Shown here piece by piece: positions 22,507-32,165 of a stretch of 32,298 bases of DNA. Made by a program: the position numbers and the translations under genes. The number at the start of each line of letters is the position of its first letter. The stretch's first letter is position 1. The DNA comes from Moraxella sp. GTDB lineage: Bacteria; Pseudomonadota; Gammaproteobacteria; Pseudomonadales; Moraxellaceae. The notes beneath the pieces were generated by a model. That model was not told where the DNA came from, did not search any database, and saw only the letters and a list, made by a program, of their open reading frames with translations. The stretch lies in contig JAUNEE010000015.1 in the NCBI GenBank assembly GCA_030525705.1, positions 1 to 32,298 of the forward strand, read 5' to 3'.

Positions 22507-25290
22507 ATGCTTTATTATAAAACCTCATTATTAACCCACCTGTCAGATATTCATTTTTCTATTTATCATGACTTTATAAAAGAATACTCTGCCCCACGCT
22601 GCCTATTATCATCTTTATCTTCTAAAGAATTTTTAGAAGATAAAGACACACATTTGTCAGAATTAAAGATTTGGATAAATGGATTAAATACTTATATTCA
22701 TGACATTATTCATAAAAATACACCAGACGACTTATGCCAAGAACACAGTCTTTTACCGACACTTTTGCGGTTTCGGGCGGGGGTGATTGACAGTATTTTA
22801 GTAACGCTATTTTCTCATCTTGAGCTAACAACCGCCGCTTTATTCGCCCTTGGTGGCTATGGGCGTGCTGAACTGTTCTCGCATTCGGACGTTGATTTAT
22901 TGATTTTACACGAGAACAGCGATCCATTAGACACCCTAAAAACTTTCGTGACTTTATTGTGGGACATCGGTATCTCGCCTGCCGCCCGCATTCATCATAT
23001 TGACGATAAAGAATGTGTGGCAGAAATTACCATCGCCACCAGTTTATTAGAAAATCGTTTTTTGGCAGGAAATACCGACTTTATCCACACCCCAAGCCAA
23101 TGGCTAAAACAACAGTATACACCCACCACTTTTTTTACTGCCAAATACGAAGAATACAAAGCCCGTCATAAAAAAAATGATTATAATGAATACGTCCTAG
23201 AACCGAACATTAAAGAGGGCGTGGGCGGACTTAGAGACATTCATTTTTTACATTGGATTGCTAAGTTTTATTTTAATCTTGCACCTGATATTACTTTAAG
23301 ACAGTTGGTAAAAAGTCGATTTTTAACCGACCAAGAATGCCAAGAACTCATTCATGCCAAACATTATTTGTGGCTCATTCGTCATTATTTGCACCACAAT
23401 GAACAAAAAGACAATAACAAACTTTCGTTTGGGCAACAAAAAACCATTGCCCATCAATTAGGCTTAGAAAACAAAGACGACAATCCCAACTACGCCCCAG
23501 AAATGCTAATGAAACGCTATTACCGCTCGGCAATGACGATTGCCACGCTGGGGCATTATTTGGGTGAATTGTTTTTTAATGAATTTTTGGAAAAAGAAAC
23601 CAAAACTTCCTTAAATAAGCATTATTATCTTAGTCAAAATTATTTTGGGGAGCAATTAGGTATTTTTGATAATAATTTATTTACAAAACACCCTGACGAG
23701 ATTTTAAAAATCTTTTTAACGATGGGCGAGCAAGACATAAAATCCTTAACCGCCAACACCCTACGAGCATTAAGAAATGCCAGCACCAGCATTGATGATA
23801 AGTTTTTAAATAATGAACAGCACAAACAATTATTTTTAAAAAATCTGGACGAGCCGAATTATTTATTCCACCGCCTACGCCTAATGAAACGCACGGGCAT
23901 TCTAGGGGCGTATCTGCCCGCCTTTTCTGCCATCACAGGGCTTATGCAGTATGATTTGTTCCATCGTTATACCGTGGACGCTCATACGCTGTTTTTGGTG
24001 CGTATGCTTCACCGCTTCGGCAACCCCACCTATGCAGACAGCTTCGGCGTGGTGAGTACGGTTTATAAAGAACTGCCGGACAAACTGCCCCTAGTGGTGG
24101 CAGCCTTATTCCATGACATCGCCAAAGGACAAGGCGGTGACCACAGCGAGCTTGGGGCGGTGCTGGCAAAAGGCTTTTGTGCTGAGCATGGGCTTGGTAA
24201 GGCTGACAGCAAGCTTGTGGTGTGGCTGGTAGAAAATCATCTGGTGATGTCTTTGACCGCCCAAAAAAAGGACATTTACAACCCCAAAATCATTAGCGAT
24301 TTCGCACGTTTCGTGGGAGACATTCGCCACTTAGATTATCTGTATCTTTTGACCGTGGCAGACATGAACGCCACCAACAGCCAGCTTTGGAATAACTGGC
24401 GTGCCACTTTATTAAAAAAACTGTATCTTGCTACGCATCATGTGCTAAGTCTCGGCATTGCTAAGCTTGCCCCGGAAAATCTCATCAAAGACACACAGCT
24501 AAAAGCCCGTCAGCGTCTGGCACGGCTGGGCGTGGACATCACCGCCGCCGAACGCCTGTGGCAGGCCCTACCGCCTGAACATTTTTTAAAGCACAATGCC
24601 AGCGACATCACATGGCACACCAAAGCCATCTTAAGCCACGACAAAGACGCCCCGCTGGTGGCACTGCGTCCACACAAAGAAAAAAGCCTGTTTGCCAGTC
24701 AGCTCTTCATTCATACCCAAAACGCCCCAAATCTGTTCGCCACCACCGTCATTTTATTGGACAAATTCGGCTACAGCATTTATGACGCCAGCATCTTAAC
24801 CGATGACAACAACCACGCCCTAGACAGCTACGTCATCACCCGCACCGCCCTGTCTCGGCACAGCATTTTCTCTGAAAGTACTCCCATAAAGGGCGACAGC
24901 CCAGACCCCAAAGCACTCATAGACGCCTTAGGTGCACACCTAAAAAACCCCAGTGCGTTTTTGGCACAGTACCGCCCCGACCGCCACCAAAAGCGTGAAG
25001 CAGGCAGTCTGACTTTGCGTCATTTTACCATCGTGACAGACATTACATTTGAGCGGACGGAAGCGGGATTTGACAATCTACACATCATCACAAAAGACCG
25101 CTCCTCTTTACTGGCGAAAATTGGCTGGGTTTTTGCCACGTTCGGGCTGTGGGTGCATTCTGCGAAAATCACCACCCTAGGCGAGCGTGCTGAGGACGTT
25201 TTTTGTGTGAGTGATGGCGGAAAACCACTCTCCGACATGAAAAAATCCGCCCTAAAAACCACGCTACTGGAGGCTTTCGATGATGGATAA
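22507..25290 (+). CDS. glnD: Bifunctional [PII] uridylyltransferase / uridylyl-removing enzyme
   Basis: GlnD senses glutamine and adds or removes UMP on PII proteins, controlling nitrogen assimilation. From ATG 22507 (AAGGA 6 bp upstream; TTG 22480 is rejected) it has 927 aa. The nucleotidyltransferase site is GGYGRAELFSHSDVDLL (G116 to L132, with D128 and D130). The PNIKEGVGGLRDIHFLHW linker follows. The HD hydrolase has H536-D537 in ALFHDIAKG and the preceding HRYTVDAHTL. Two C-terminal ACT domains start near residues 732 and 858 (the second from HIITKDRSSLLAKIGWVFA). All domains are complete, and the length is somewhat above the E. coli protein. Confidence 0.97.
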   Translation: MLYYKTSLLTHLSDIHFSIYHDFIKEYSAPRCLLSSLSSKEFLEDKDTHLSELKIWINGLNTYIHDIIHKNTPDDLCQEHSLLPTLLRFRAGVIDSILVTLFSHLELTTAALFALGGYGRAELFSHSDVDLLILHENSDPLDTLKTFVTLLWDIGISPAARIHHIDDKECVAEITIATSLLENRFLAGNTDFIHTPSQWLKQQYTPTTFFTAKYEEYKARHKKNDYNEYVLEPNIKEGVGGLRDIHFLHWIAKFYFNLAPDITLRQLVKSRFLTDQECQELIHAKHYLWLIRHYLHHNEQKDNNKLSFGQQKTIAHQLGLENKDDNPNYAPEMLMKRYYRSAMTIATLGHYLGELFFNEFLEKETKTSLNKHYYLSQNYFGEQLGIFDNNLFTKHPDEILKIFLTMGEQDIKSLTANTLRALRNASTSIDDKFLNNEQHKQLFLKNLDEPNYLFHRLRLMKRTGILGAYLPAFSAITGLMQYDLFHRYTVDAHTLFLVRMLHRFGNPTYADSFGVVSTVYKELPDKLPLVVAALFHDIAKGQGGDHSELGAVLAKGFCAEHGLGKADSKLVVWLVENHLVMSLTAQKKDIYNPKIISDFARFVGDIRHLDYLYLLTVADMNATNSQLWNNWRATLLKKLYLATHHVLSLGIAKLAPENLIKDTQLKARQRLARLGVDITAAERLWQALPPEHFLKHNASDITWHTKAILSHDKDAPLVALRPHKEKSLFASQLFIHTQNAPNLFATTVILLDKFGYSIYDASILTDDNNHALDSYVITRTALSRHSIFSESTPIKGDSPDPKALIDALGAHLKNPSAFLAQYRPDRHQKREAGSLTLRHFTIVTDITFERTEAGFDNLHIITKDRSSLLAKIGWVFATFGLWVHSAKITTLGERAEDVFCVSDGGKPLSDMKKSALKTTLLEAFDDG

Positions 25291-25300
25291 TCCCTCACCC

Positions 25301-25344
25301 AAGCCCCTTTTTGGCATAAAAAGCCGTTGACTTTAGGGGCTTTT
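25301..25344 (+). terminator. Possible terminator after glnD
   Basis: AAGCCCC (25301-25307) can pair with GGGGCTT (25336-25342), followed by a few T residues. The loop is long (28 nt), so it is a weak candidate. Confidence 0.35.
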
Positions 25345-25353
25345 CGGTATAAA
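25327..25353 (+). promoter_or_regulatory. Candidate promoter of the WG-repeat gene
   Basis: TTGACT (25327-25332) and TATAAA (25348-25353) are 15 bp apart, shorter than ideal, 33 bp before ATG 25387. Confidence 0.35.
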
Positions 25354-25386
25354 TTAACACTTGTATCAGCTTTGAAACGGTCTTGT

Positions 25387-26142
25387 ATGAAACACCTTAG
25401 TCTTGCTTTTTTCATTAGCCTTGCGTCTTTATCCGCTTTCGCCAACTGCGCCGACGTTGCCGCCATTCCCTCGCACCTAGACCCCTCAGACCTAGAAAAA
25501 TGCGTGGTTTCTTCTGAGCGGATTGCGGTTGTGGACAACAGCACGGGGCGTTACGGCTTTGTGAATACCGCAGGTGAGGTGGTGATACCGCCCACTTTGG
25601 AGCAGGCGTGGAGCTTCCAAGAGGGGCTTGCCGTGGTAAAAAAAGACGGAAAATGGGGACATATCCGCCCCGATGGCACGTTCGCTGTGCCTGCCATCTA
25701 TGATGACGCTTGGGGCTTTAGTGATGGACTTGCCAAGGTCGAAAAAGCGAAAAAAGCTGGTTTTGTCAACCAAAAAGGCGAGATTGTCATTCCCATCAAA
25801 TATGACGAAACCGAACATTGGTTTAATGAACAAAGAGCCGCCGTCAGTATCAATAACAAATGGGGGCTCATTGACAGCAGCGGGCGACTTTTGACCAAGC
25901 TTGACTTTGATAGTATGAGTATGCCCTCCGAGGGATTAATTTTGGCAAGCAAATTAACCCCAAACAACGAAATACGCTACGGCTACCTAAACACAGACGG
26001 TAAGACCGCTATTGCCTTTGATTATGACTTGGCAAGCAACTTTAGCCGTGGCACGGCAACCGTCATCAAAGACGGCGAAAACTATTATATTAACCGCTAT
26101 GGCGAGCAGGTAGAACTCAAAGAAAGCTACCTAAATTTTTAA
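25387..26142 (+). CDS. Exported WG-repeat protein
   Basis: ATG 25387 gives 251 aa with a signal peptide (MKHLSLAFFISLASLSAFA, likely cleaved near residue 19-20). The rest consists of WG-type repeats: GRYGFVNTAGEVVIPP, GKWGHIRPDGTFAVPAIYDD, KAGFVNQKGEIVIPIKYDE, NKWGLIDSSG and GYLNTDGKTAIAFDYD, about five units of some 30-45 residues. These beta-rich repeats occur in many exported bacterial proteins of unknown role, probably in binding other proteins or the cell wall. The longer frame from 25327 is rejected because it buries the signal peptide. It stands as a single gene. Confidence 0.88.
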   Translation: MKHLSLAFFISLASLSAFANCADVAAIPSHLDPSDLEKCVVSSERIAVVDNSTGRYGFVNTAGEVVIPPTLEQAWSFQEGLAVVKKDGKWGHIRPDGTFAVPAIYDDAWGFSDGLAKVEKAKKAGFVNQKGEIVIPIKYDETEHWFNEQRAAVSINNKWGLIDSSGRLLTKLDFDSMSMPSEGLILASKLTPNNEIRYGYLNTDGKTAIAFDYDLASNFSRGTATVIKDGENYYINRYGEQVELKESYLNF

Positions 26143-26197
26143 CAAAAAAGAAACATTGCCAAATATTTATCAATCAATATTTACAGAATGCGTATTA

Positions 26198-26254
26198 AAC
26201 GCTAAAATAAGTCATTCTTTTTTAGCGTTCTTGGCGTTTATTTTTAAATAAACG
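26198..26254. other. Two inverted repeats in the 248-bp gap before the 490-aa gene
   Basis: AACGCTAAAA (26198-26207) pairs with TTTTAGCGTT (26220-26229), and CGTTTATTT (26235-26243) pairs with AAATAAACG (26246-26254). Neither has a clean T-tract behind it, so operator sites or a bidirectional terminator are possible. The rest of 26143-26390 is A+T-rich without a visible gene. Confidence 0.4.
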
Positions 26255-26390
26255 GGTGACTTAAGTTTTTATAAACGCTTGTCACATTATTTTTTTAAAA
26301 GCCGATGAATTTGTGCCACTATTTTACAAATCCGCCCACGCTTTTTAAGCCAAAAACGCTGTTCATACCTCTGCATTCTTAAGTATCCTT

Positions 26391-27863
26391 ATGGCAAAAG
26401 CAACCACCTCCCGAAAAAAAACCGCTGAAACAGACGCCGCTGAGTCAAAAACAGCCAAAAAAACCGCCACAAAAAAAAGCGAGACCAGCGAAAAAAAAGC
26501 CACGTCTCGCAAGAAAAAAACTGAGCGTATCGACACACCCACCCCCGTCAGCACCCGTCCAGACAGCACGCCCGAGCTGATGGCTGTACCAACGCCCGCC
26601 CTGCCTGCCGATGATCTAGCAAAAATCAACGCCCTAAATACCAAGCTTGCCGAGCTTGCCACCATGGTACGTCAGGCGTTCGATACGCATAATTTCGCCT
26701 TGGCACGGCAGATTCTCATCGAGCAAGTTTTAAAACTCGTCCCCAATCACCCCGTCGGTCTAAATGACCTCGCCTTTGCCGAAAAATCACTGGGCAACCT
26801 TGACGCCGCCCACCAGATTGCAAGCTTCGCTCTAAAGCACGCCGCCCCAGAACAGCTGGCGGAAATTTATGATTCACTGGCAAGTATCAGCTACCTAAAA
26901 AACTGCTTCGAGGAAAGCCTGTTCTACGGTCGTGCCGCCATCAACGCAAAAAAATCCGCCGTCAGCACAGAGGTTTACCCCCTCCCAAAACGCAAGAAAA
27001 AAGGACTACACAGCGATAAATCCAAGAACATCATCAGTTTTTCTTTGTTCGGGGCGTCCCCTCGTTATACCGAAACTGCCGTGGTAAATGCGTCTTTGGC
27101 ACAGCATATTTATCCTGAATGGACCTGCCGTTTTTATGTCGATGACAGCGTGCCAGCCCACGTCATCACACGCCTAGAGCAGCATGGTAGCCAGATAGTA
27201 AAAATGGAAAATACCACGCTATCGGGGCTATTTTGGCGGTTTAAGGTGATGGCAGACCCTAGCGTGCATTGTTTTATCATTCGTGATGCCGACTCACTAT
27301 TATCCTACAAAGAAGCCTATGCGGTAAAAGCGTGGCTGGACAGTAAAAAGCACTTTCATATCATGCGTGATGCCTATGAACATAGCGAGCTGATTTTAGC
27401 GGGTATGTGGGGCGGTTATGCAGGCGTATTTGATGACATTGAAACAATGATGGCAACATTTTTAAGCCAGCTAAAAGTCACCAATCGCACCATCGACCAG
27501 CAATTTTTGCGTCAGATGATTTACCCCACTGTCGCCCAAGACGTGCTGGTGCATGACAGCCGTCAATTAGAAATCGGGAGCGAGCCATTCCCTGCCTACC
27601 CTTTGTCCGATGTCGAAAAAATCCCTTATTTTCACATTGGCATGGTGGACGCCCACGCCCAGACCACCACGGTGTATTTGGAACAGCCCGCCCAAAAAGT
27701 TGCGTGGTTTTTGGTCAATGAAAATGAGCAGATGATTTGTTTTTATGAAGCCACACCCACCATAAAAGATGATAAGCTGGTGGTACAGCTAAATCTGCCC
27801 TATTTTTATAGCCAGAACATCACCCAAGGACTCTGGCGCATCAAATACCAAATCCTTGCCTAA
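26391..27863 (+). CDS. Lys-rich tail, TPR-like and glycosyltransferase-like protein, unknown function
   Basis: The 490-aa product has three parts. Residues 1-75 are a disordered tail rich in Lys, Ala, Thr, Ser and Pro, like histone H1-type tails (KTAKKTATKKSETSEKK). Residues 75-190 form helical pairs of TPR character (FALARQILIEQVLKLVPNHP, then LGNLDAAHQIASFALKHA). Residues 205-490 form an alpha/beta domain with NIISFSLFGASPRYTET, YPEWTCRFYVDD, LFWRFKVMADP, the D-x-D-like RDAD at 298-301, and HIMRDAYEHSELILAGMWGG. The last part resembles nucleotide-sugar-dependent glycosyltransferases of unassigned family. No signal peptide is present, so it is cytoplasmic. It is unlinked to capsule or LOS genes here. 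The combination is unusual; the enzymatic role is inferred only. Confidence 0.85.
   Translation: MAKATTSRKKTAETDAAESKTAKKTATKKSETSEKKATSRKKKTERIDTPTPVSTRPDSTPELMAVPTPALPADDLAKINALNTKLAELATMVRQAFDTHNFALARQILIEQVLKLVPNHPVGLNDLAFAEKSLGNLDAAHQIASFALKHAAPEQLAEIYDSLASISYLKNCFEESLFYGRAAINAKKSAVSTEVYPLPKRKKKGLHSDKSKNIISFSLFGASPRYTETAVVNASLAQHIYPEWTCRFYVDDSVPAHVITRLEQHGSQIVKMENTTLSGLFWRFKVMADPSVHCFIIRDADSLLSYKEAYAVKAWLDSKKHFHIMRDAYEHSELILAGMWGGYAGVFDDIETMMATFLSQLKVTNRTIDQQFLRQMIYPTVAQDVLVHDSRQLEIGSEPFPAYPLSDVEKIPYFHIGMVDAHAQTTTVYLEQPAQKVAWFLVNENEQMICFYEATPTIKDDKLVVQLNLPYFYSQNITQGLWRIKYQILA
26414..26520 (+). repeat. Cluster of five A7-A8 tracts at the start of the 490-aa gene
   Basis: Runs of seven or eight A lie at 26414-26421, 26457-26463, 26471-26478, 26491-26498 and 26514-26520, all within Lys codons of the disordered tail. 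Such runs are prone to slippage, and a single-base change in any one would shift the frame of the whole downstream protein. Confidence 0.85.
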
Positions 27864-27885
27864 ACTACTTAATCACAAAAAAAAG

Positions 27886-27916
27886 AAAAACACCGCCTAA
27901 GCAGACGGTGTTTTTT
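27886..27916. terminator. Bidirectional terminator between convergent genes
   Basis: AACACCG and CGGTGTT form the stem around a 10-nt loop, with A and T runs on opposite sides. It serves the + strand 490-aa gene and the minus-strand efflux operon. Confidence 0.82.
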
Positions 27917-27927
27917 ATGCAGCTTTA

Positions 27928-30900
27928 TCAAGCAGGGCGGTTTTTTAGGCGGCGGCTGACATCGTCCATCAGCGTATACACCACAGGAATCACCACCAGA
28001 CTTAAAAAAGTCGAGGTCAAAAGACCGCCCAGTACCGCTGCCGCCATCGGACGGCGAAATGTCGGGTCTGCCCCACCCCAACCAAACACCAAAGGCAGCA
28101 TACCCGCCCCCATGGCGATGGTCGTCATAATGATGGGACGTGCCCGTTTTTGGCAGGCGTCCATAATGGCGTCCAGCTGGCGTTTGCCCTCGTCTTGGGC
28201 GATGATGGCATAATCCACGAGCAAAATAGAATTTTTCGTGGCAATGCCCATCAACATAATAAAGCCAATCATAGACGGCATGGATAAGCTACTACCCGTC
28301 ACAATCAAACCCACGAACGCCCCGCCGATGGACAAAGGCAACGCCATCAAGATGGTAAAAGGTTGCAGTACACGGTGAAACAGCAGCATTAACACCCCAA
28401 AAATACAAATAATCCCCACGCCCATCGCAATCACAAAACCACTAAACAGCTCATTCATGCTCTCTGCCTGCCCCTCTTCGACCATGCTCACCCCCTCAGG
28501 CAAGGCAGAAAGTGTGGGCGTGGCTTTTATTTTTGCCACAAGCTCACCCAAGGGCATTTCGCTATCAGCGGTGATTTTTATGGCGCGCTCTCTATCCAGG
28601 CGGCTAATCTCGCTCGCCCCTGTACTAAAGCGTAACTCTGCCACTTCACGCACCTGCACGCCTGCCTCGCCTTGGCTGGGGACATACAGCTGTTCTAGTA
28701 CATCAAGCCTCGCTTTGTCCTCATCTGGCAGTCTGACCACGATGGGAATTTGGCGGGTGTCGAAGTTCATTTTTGGCAGGGCTTGCTCATAATCGCCTAG
28801 CGTTGCTACCCGAAGCGTATTCGCCAAATCCACGGTGGATACGCCTTTTTGGGCGATGGCGAAACGGTCTGGGTGAACAGACAACTCAGGCTTGGGCAAA
28901 GACGCATTCGTGGTCACCGTCACACCCCCCAAAGCGTTAATATCCCGCACCGCAAACGCCACCGTCTCTTTTAACAGCTCGGGGCGACTACTGGTCAAAG
29001 AAAAACCGTAACCCGACTCACCCCCTGCCGACAGCCCCACCTTGAATCTCGCCCCTGCCACCGTTTCAAGTGCGGTGCGGATTTCTTCTTCGATGGCGGA
29101 TTTACTCGGACGCTCACCCCGTGGCACAAGCGTAATATCCAGTGTGGCAGCATTGGGCGAGCCACCGCTGGCACTTCTTGAGTCCATACTGGCATTCGCT
29201 GAACCCACCGCCGCAAAAACACTGGCAACCCCTTCGATGTCTTTTATCAAAGCCCCCGCCTGTTTTACGGTGCGGCTGGTATCGGCAAGCGTGGCATCAG
29301 GCGTCAGCTCAATGGTAACTTGCGTCTGGTCGCTGTCATCGTCAGGGATAAATGTCGCAGGCAAAAACCCTGCCAAAGACAACGACCCCACAAATAGCCC
29401 AAGCGTTAACGCCAAAGTCACAAAGCGGTGCTTAAGCGTCCATTTGACCATCTGAAGATAAATGGTCATGGCACGGCTGACTTTGTCTTCTTTGGGTTTT
29501 TCAGGCTTTAAAATGTACGCCGCCATCATCGGTGTCACAAGCCGTGCCACCAGCAAAGAAATGAAAATAGAAATGGACGCCGTCCAACCAAACTGCGAAA
29601 AAAACTGCCCCACCACGCCATTCATAAACGCCGTGGGCAAAAACACCGCAATGAGCGTAAAGGTGGTCGCCACCACCGCAAGCCCAATCTCGTCCGCCGC
29701 CTCCATCGCTGCCTCATAGGGCGTTTTCCCCATGTGCAGATGACGCATGATGTTTTCTACCTCCACAATGGCGTCATCAACCAACACCCCAATCACCAAA
29801 GACAGTGCCAACAACGAAATCAAATTCAAGCTAAACCCGAACAAGTGCATCGCTAAAAAGGTCGGAATGATGGACAAAGGCAATGCCGCTGCCGCCACGA
29901 ACGTCGCTCGCCAGTTTTTTAAAAAAAGAAACACCACCACCACCGCCAAAATACAGCCCTCAATGAGCATTTGTAAGGAGGCTTTGTAATCTTGGTAGAT
30001 GGGCTTAGTGTGGTCATAGATTTTCGTGATTTTAATGTTCGGGTTTTCTTTTTCGATGTTCGCCACCGCCGCATCGATACGCTCGACCATCGCCACTTCA
30101 CTTGCCCCTCTGGCACGTGTCACGTGAAACGCCACCGCTGCTTCGCCATCTAGCCATGCTTCACTGCTCGGGTCTGCCGCACCGTCATAGACGTTTGCGA
30201 CTGTATCAAGGCGAGTTGCCCCCATCGGCGTGGTAATTTCAAGGTTTTTTAGTTCGGACAAGCGACCGCCCGCCCCCAAAATTCTCACCGTCTGCGTACC
30301 GCCACCGACCTTGGTTTCACCGCCTGACATATCCGCCCACAAGGCGGCAATCTGCCCCGACAAACTCCCAATGGGCAGCTGCCAGCCACCGAGCCGCACA
30401 GGGTCTGCCGCCACGATGATTTGACGCTCTATCCCGCCAATGCGTGAAATCTGCCCCACACCATCTAAATCAGACAGCTGTTTATTTAGACTATCATCTA
30501 CCCACCAAGACAGCTCAGCAGGCGTCATCGCCTCAGACACCACCGAATAGCTGACCACAGGAAATCCTGCGGTAGAGACTTTCGCCACGATGGGGTCGTC
30601 CGCTGCCGCAGGCAAATCTCCACGCACCTCACTCACCGCCGAGCGGACATCGTCCAGTGCTTCTTGAATGTCTTTTTCTAATTTAAATTCACTGTGTACC
30701 GTCACCACCCCTGTTTGAATGGTACTGCGAATATGCTTCATGCCCTCAATGCTTGACAGCTTATTTTCCACTTTTTTTGCGACATCATTTTCTAGCTGGT
30801 CAGGAGACGCTCCTGCCATTGTCACCGTCACAATCACCGCAGGCAAATCAATGTCAGGAAACTGCTGGATTTTCATGTTTTTAAACGCCAAAATCCCGCC

Positions 30901-30969
30901 CAAACTAAAAAGCGTAAACAGTAAAATCGCCACCAGCGGATTTTTAATGGAATAAGCGGAAAAATTCAT
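27928..30969 (-). CDS. RND-family efflux permease
   Basis: This 1013-aa inner-membrane proton-driven pump has the typical order: a first segment with SIKNPLVAILLFTLFSLGG, the periplasmic loop with FPDIDLPAVIVTV and the entry GASPDQLENDVAKKVE, and a transmembrane block with the proton-relay Asp pair in GVLVDDAIVEVENIMR. The second half repeats this plan and includes IATKNSILLVDYAI. It differs from AcrB in its opening sequence and is closer to the MdtB/MexK-like or uncharacterised HAE1 branch. It overlaps the adaptor gene by 4 bp and would form a tripartite pump with an outer-membrane channel not present in the window. Substrates are not deducible. Confidence 0.94.
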   Translation of the reverse strand: MNFSAYSIKNPLVAILLFTLFSLGGILAFKNMKIQQFPDIDLPAVIVTVTMAGASPDQLENDVAKKVENKLSSIEGMKHIRSTIQTGVVTVHSEFKLEKDIQEALDDVRSAVSEVRGDLPAAADDPIVAKVSTAGFPVVSYSVVSEAMTPAELSWWVDDSLNKQLSDLDGVGQISRIGGIERQIIVAADPVRLGGWQLPIGSLSGQIAALWADMSGGETKVGGGTQTVRILGAGGRLSELKNLEITTPMGATRLDTVANVYDGAADPSSEAWLDGEAAVAFHVTRARGASEVAMVERIDAAVANIEKENPNIKITKIYDHTKPIYQDYKASLQMLIEGCILAVVVVFLFLKNWRATFVAAAALPLSIIPTFLAMHLFGFSLNLISLLALSLVIGVLVDDAIVEVENIMRHLHMGKTPYEAAMEAADEIGLAVVATTFTLIAVFLPTAFMNGVVGQFFSQFGWTASISIFISLLVARLVTPMMAAYILKPEKPKEDKVSRAMTIYLQMVKWTLKHRFVTLALTLGLFVGSLSLAGFLPATFIPDDDSDQTQVTIELTPDATLADTSRTVKQAGALIKDIEGVASVFAAVGSANASMDSRSASGGSPNAATLDITLVPRGERPSKSAIEEEIRTALETVAGARFKVGLSAGGESGYGFSLTSSRPELLKETVAFAVRDINALGGVTVTTNASLPKPELSVHPDRFAIAQKGVSTVDLANTLRVATLGDYEQALPKMNFDTRQIPIVVRLPDEDKARLDVLEQLYVPSQGEAGVQVREVAELRFSTGASEISRLDRERAIKITADSEMPLGELVAKIKATPTLSALPEGVSMVEEGQAESMNELFSGFVIAMGVGIICIFGVLMLLFHRVLQPFTILMALPLSIGGAFVGLIVTGSSLSMPSMIGFIMLMGIATKNSILLVDYAIIAQDEGKRQLDAIMDACQKRARPIIMTTIAMGAGMLPLVFGWGGADPTFRRPMAAAVLGGLLTSTFLSLVVIPVVYTLMDDVSRRLKNRPA

Positions 30970-32165
30970 GGCTTGCCTCCCATGCCGTCAGCCGCTTCCG
31001 TGACCAGCCCCACCAAGCGGACGTTATCGCCATCGCTTAAAAAGTTGCCACCCCCTGCAACCACCAGCGTTTCAGGGCTTAAATCCACCGCCACGTTTGC
31101 CCCTGCACGCTCGCCCAAGCTCACCATTTGACGGCGCGCAGTATAAACCCCCTCCGTCTGTGTCGGTGTCAACACCCACACAAAATCCACGCCATCACTG
31201 CTGGTAATCAAGCGATACGGCAAAGTCGGCACAGTCTGCTCAGACAATAAAAACTGCCCCGTTTGATACATACCCCCGATAAGCCAAGGATTCGGCTCAA
31301 GCGTGGCATGTACCGTCACTTCACGGCTATTATTCGCCACAGGGGACAGTCGTGTGACGGTTGCCGTCACCGTTTTATCGCCCACGTTCAGCTGTGCCAC
31401 CTGCCCGATACCAATAAACGCTGCGTCACTGGGCGAAACACTCGCCTGCCATTCAAGCACGCCATTTTTTATGAGACTAAATAACGCACCCCCCGTGGTC
31501 ATCATGCCCACTTCCGCATTTTTTTCACTAACAACGCCCGAAATAGGAGCGATGACGGCAGTATTCGTCTGACTGGTTTTCACACGGTTTAGGCGTGCAT
31601 TTAATGCTTTGACATTCGCCTCGGCTTGGATTTTTGCGGTGTGGTAGCTGTCGTACTGCTCACGGCTGATGGCGTCAATCTCAATCAAAGGCTCAATCCG
31701 CACCACATCAGCACTCGCCTTGGCAAGTGCCGCCTGTGCCTGCAGCAGCTCCGCTTCCGCCGCCGCCACTTCCTGACGGGCGGTTTCATCGTCCAGCCGT
31801 GCCAAAACCTGCCCCGCTTTGACATAATCCCCGACATCAACCAGCACCGCCGTCACTGCCACACCCGAGACCCTCGCCCCGACCTCAGCCACGTCTTTAG
31901 GGGCAACCACCCCACTGGCAGGCAGGCTTTTTTTGACCGCCGCCATCACAGGACGCACCGCCTCCACCGCCATCACAGGTTTTTTCGAAGTGGCGGTTTG
32001 CTCAGCGGTCTCTTGGACGCTGTCGGGCTGACTGGGGTCTTTTTTTAAAAAATTAGGCAAAAACCCAAGCATAAAACCCACCACCAAGCCAATCGGCAAA
32101 AACACCCACCATGCAGGCGAACGCTTCTTATAAGGACTAGAATGAGTATTATACGGTGCGGACAT
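30966..32165 (-). CDS. RND efflux periplasmic adaptor (membrane fusion protein)
   Basis: The 399-aa product begins with a short cytoplasmic tail (to about residue 18) and one membrane anchor (AWWVFLPIGLVVGFMLGFL). A lipoyl half-motif (VAEVGARVSGVAVTAVLVDVGDYVKAGQVLARLDD), an alpha-hairpin rich in Ala and Gln (about 125-190), the second lipoyl half (TAVIAPISGVVSEKNAEVG) and beta-barrel and membrane-proximal domains follow. It links the permease to an outer-membrane channel. It precedes the permease on the minus strand with a 4-bp overlap, so the two are translated together. GGGAA lies before the ATG. No adjacent regulator is visible. Confidence 0.94.
   Translation of the reverse strand: MSAPYNTHSSPYKKRSPAWWVFLPIGLVVGFMLGFLPNFLKKDPSQPDSVQETAEQTATSKKPVMAVEAVRPVMAAVKKSLPASGVVAPKDVAEVGARVSGVAVTAVLVDVGDYVKAGQVLARLDDETARQEVAAAEAELLQAQAALAKASADVVRIEPLIEIDAISREQYDSYHTAKIQAEANVKALNARLNRVKTSQTNTAVIAPISGVVSEKNAEVGMMTTGGALFSLIKNGVLEWQASVSPSDAAFIGIGQVAQLNVGDKTVTATVTRLSPVANNSREVTVHATLEPNPWLIGGMYQTGQFLLSEQTVPTLPYRLITSSDGVDFVWVLTPTQTEGVYTARRQMVSLGERAGANVAVDLSPETLVVAGGGNFLSDGDNVRLVGLVTEAADGMGGKP

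Noticed and set aside
28457-30955. Several open frames on the + strand opposite the efflux permease
   Set aside because: They are shadows of the G+C-richer permease gene, without ribosome sites or recognisable domains.
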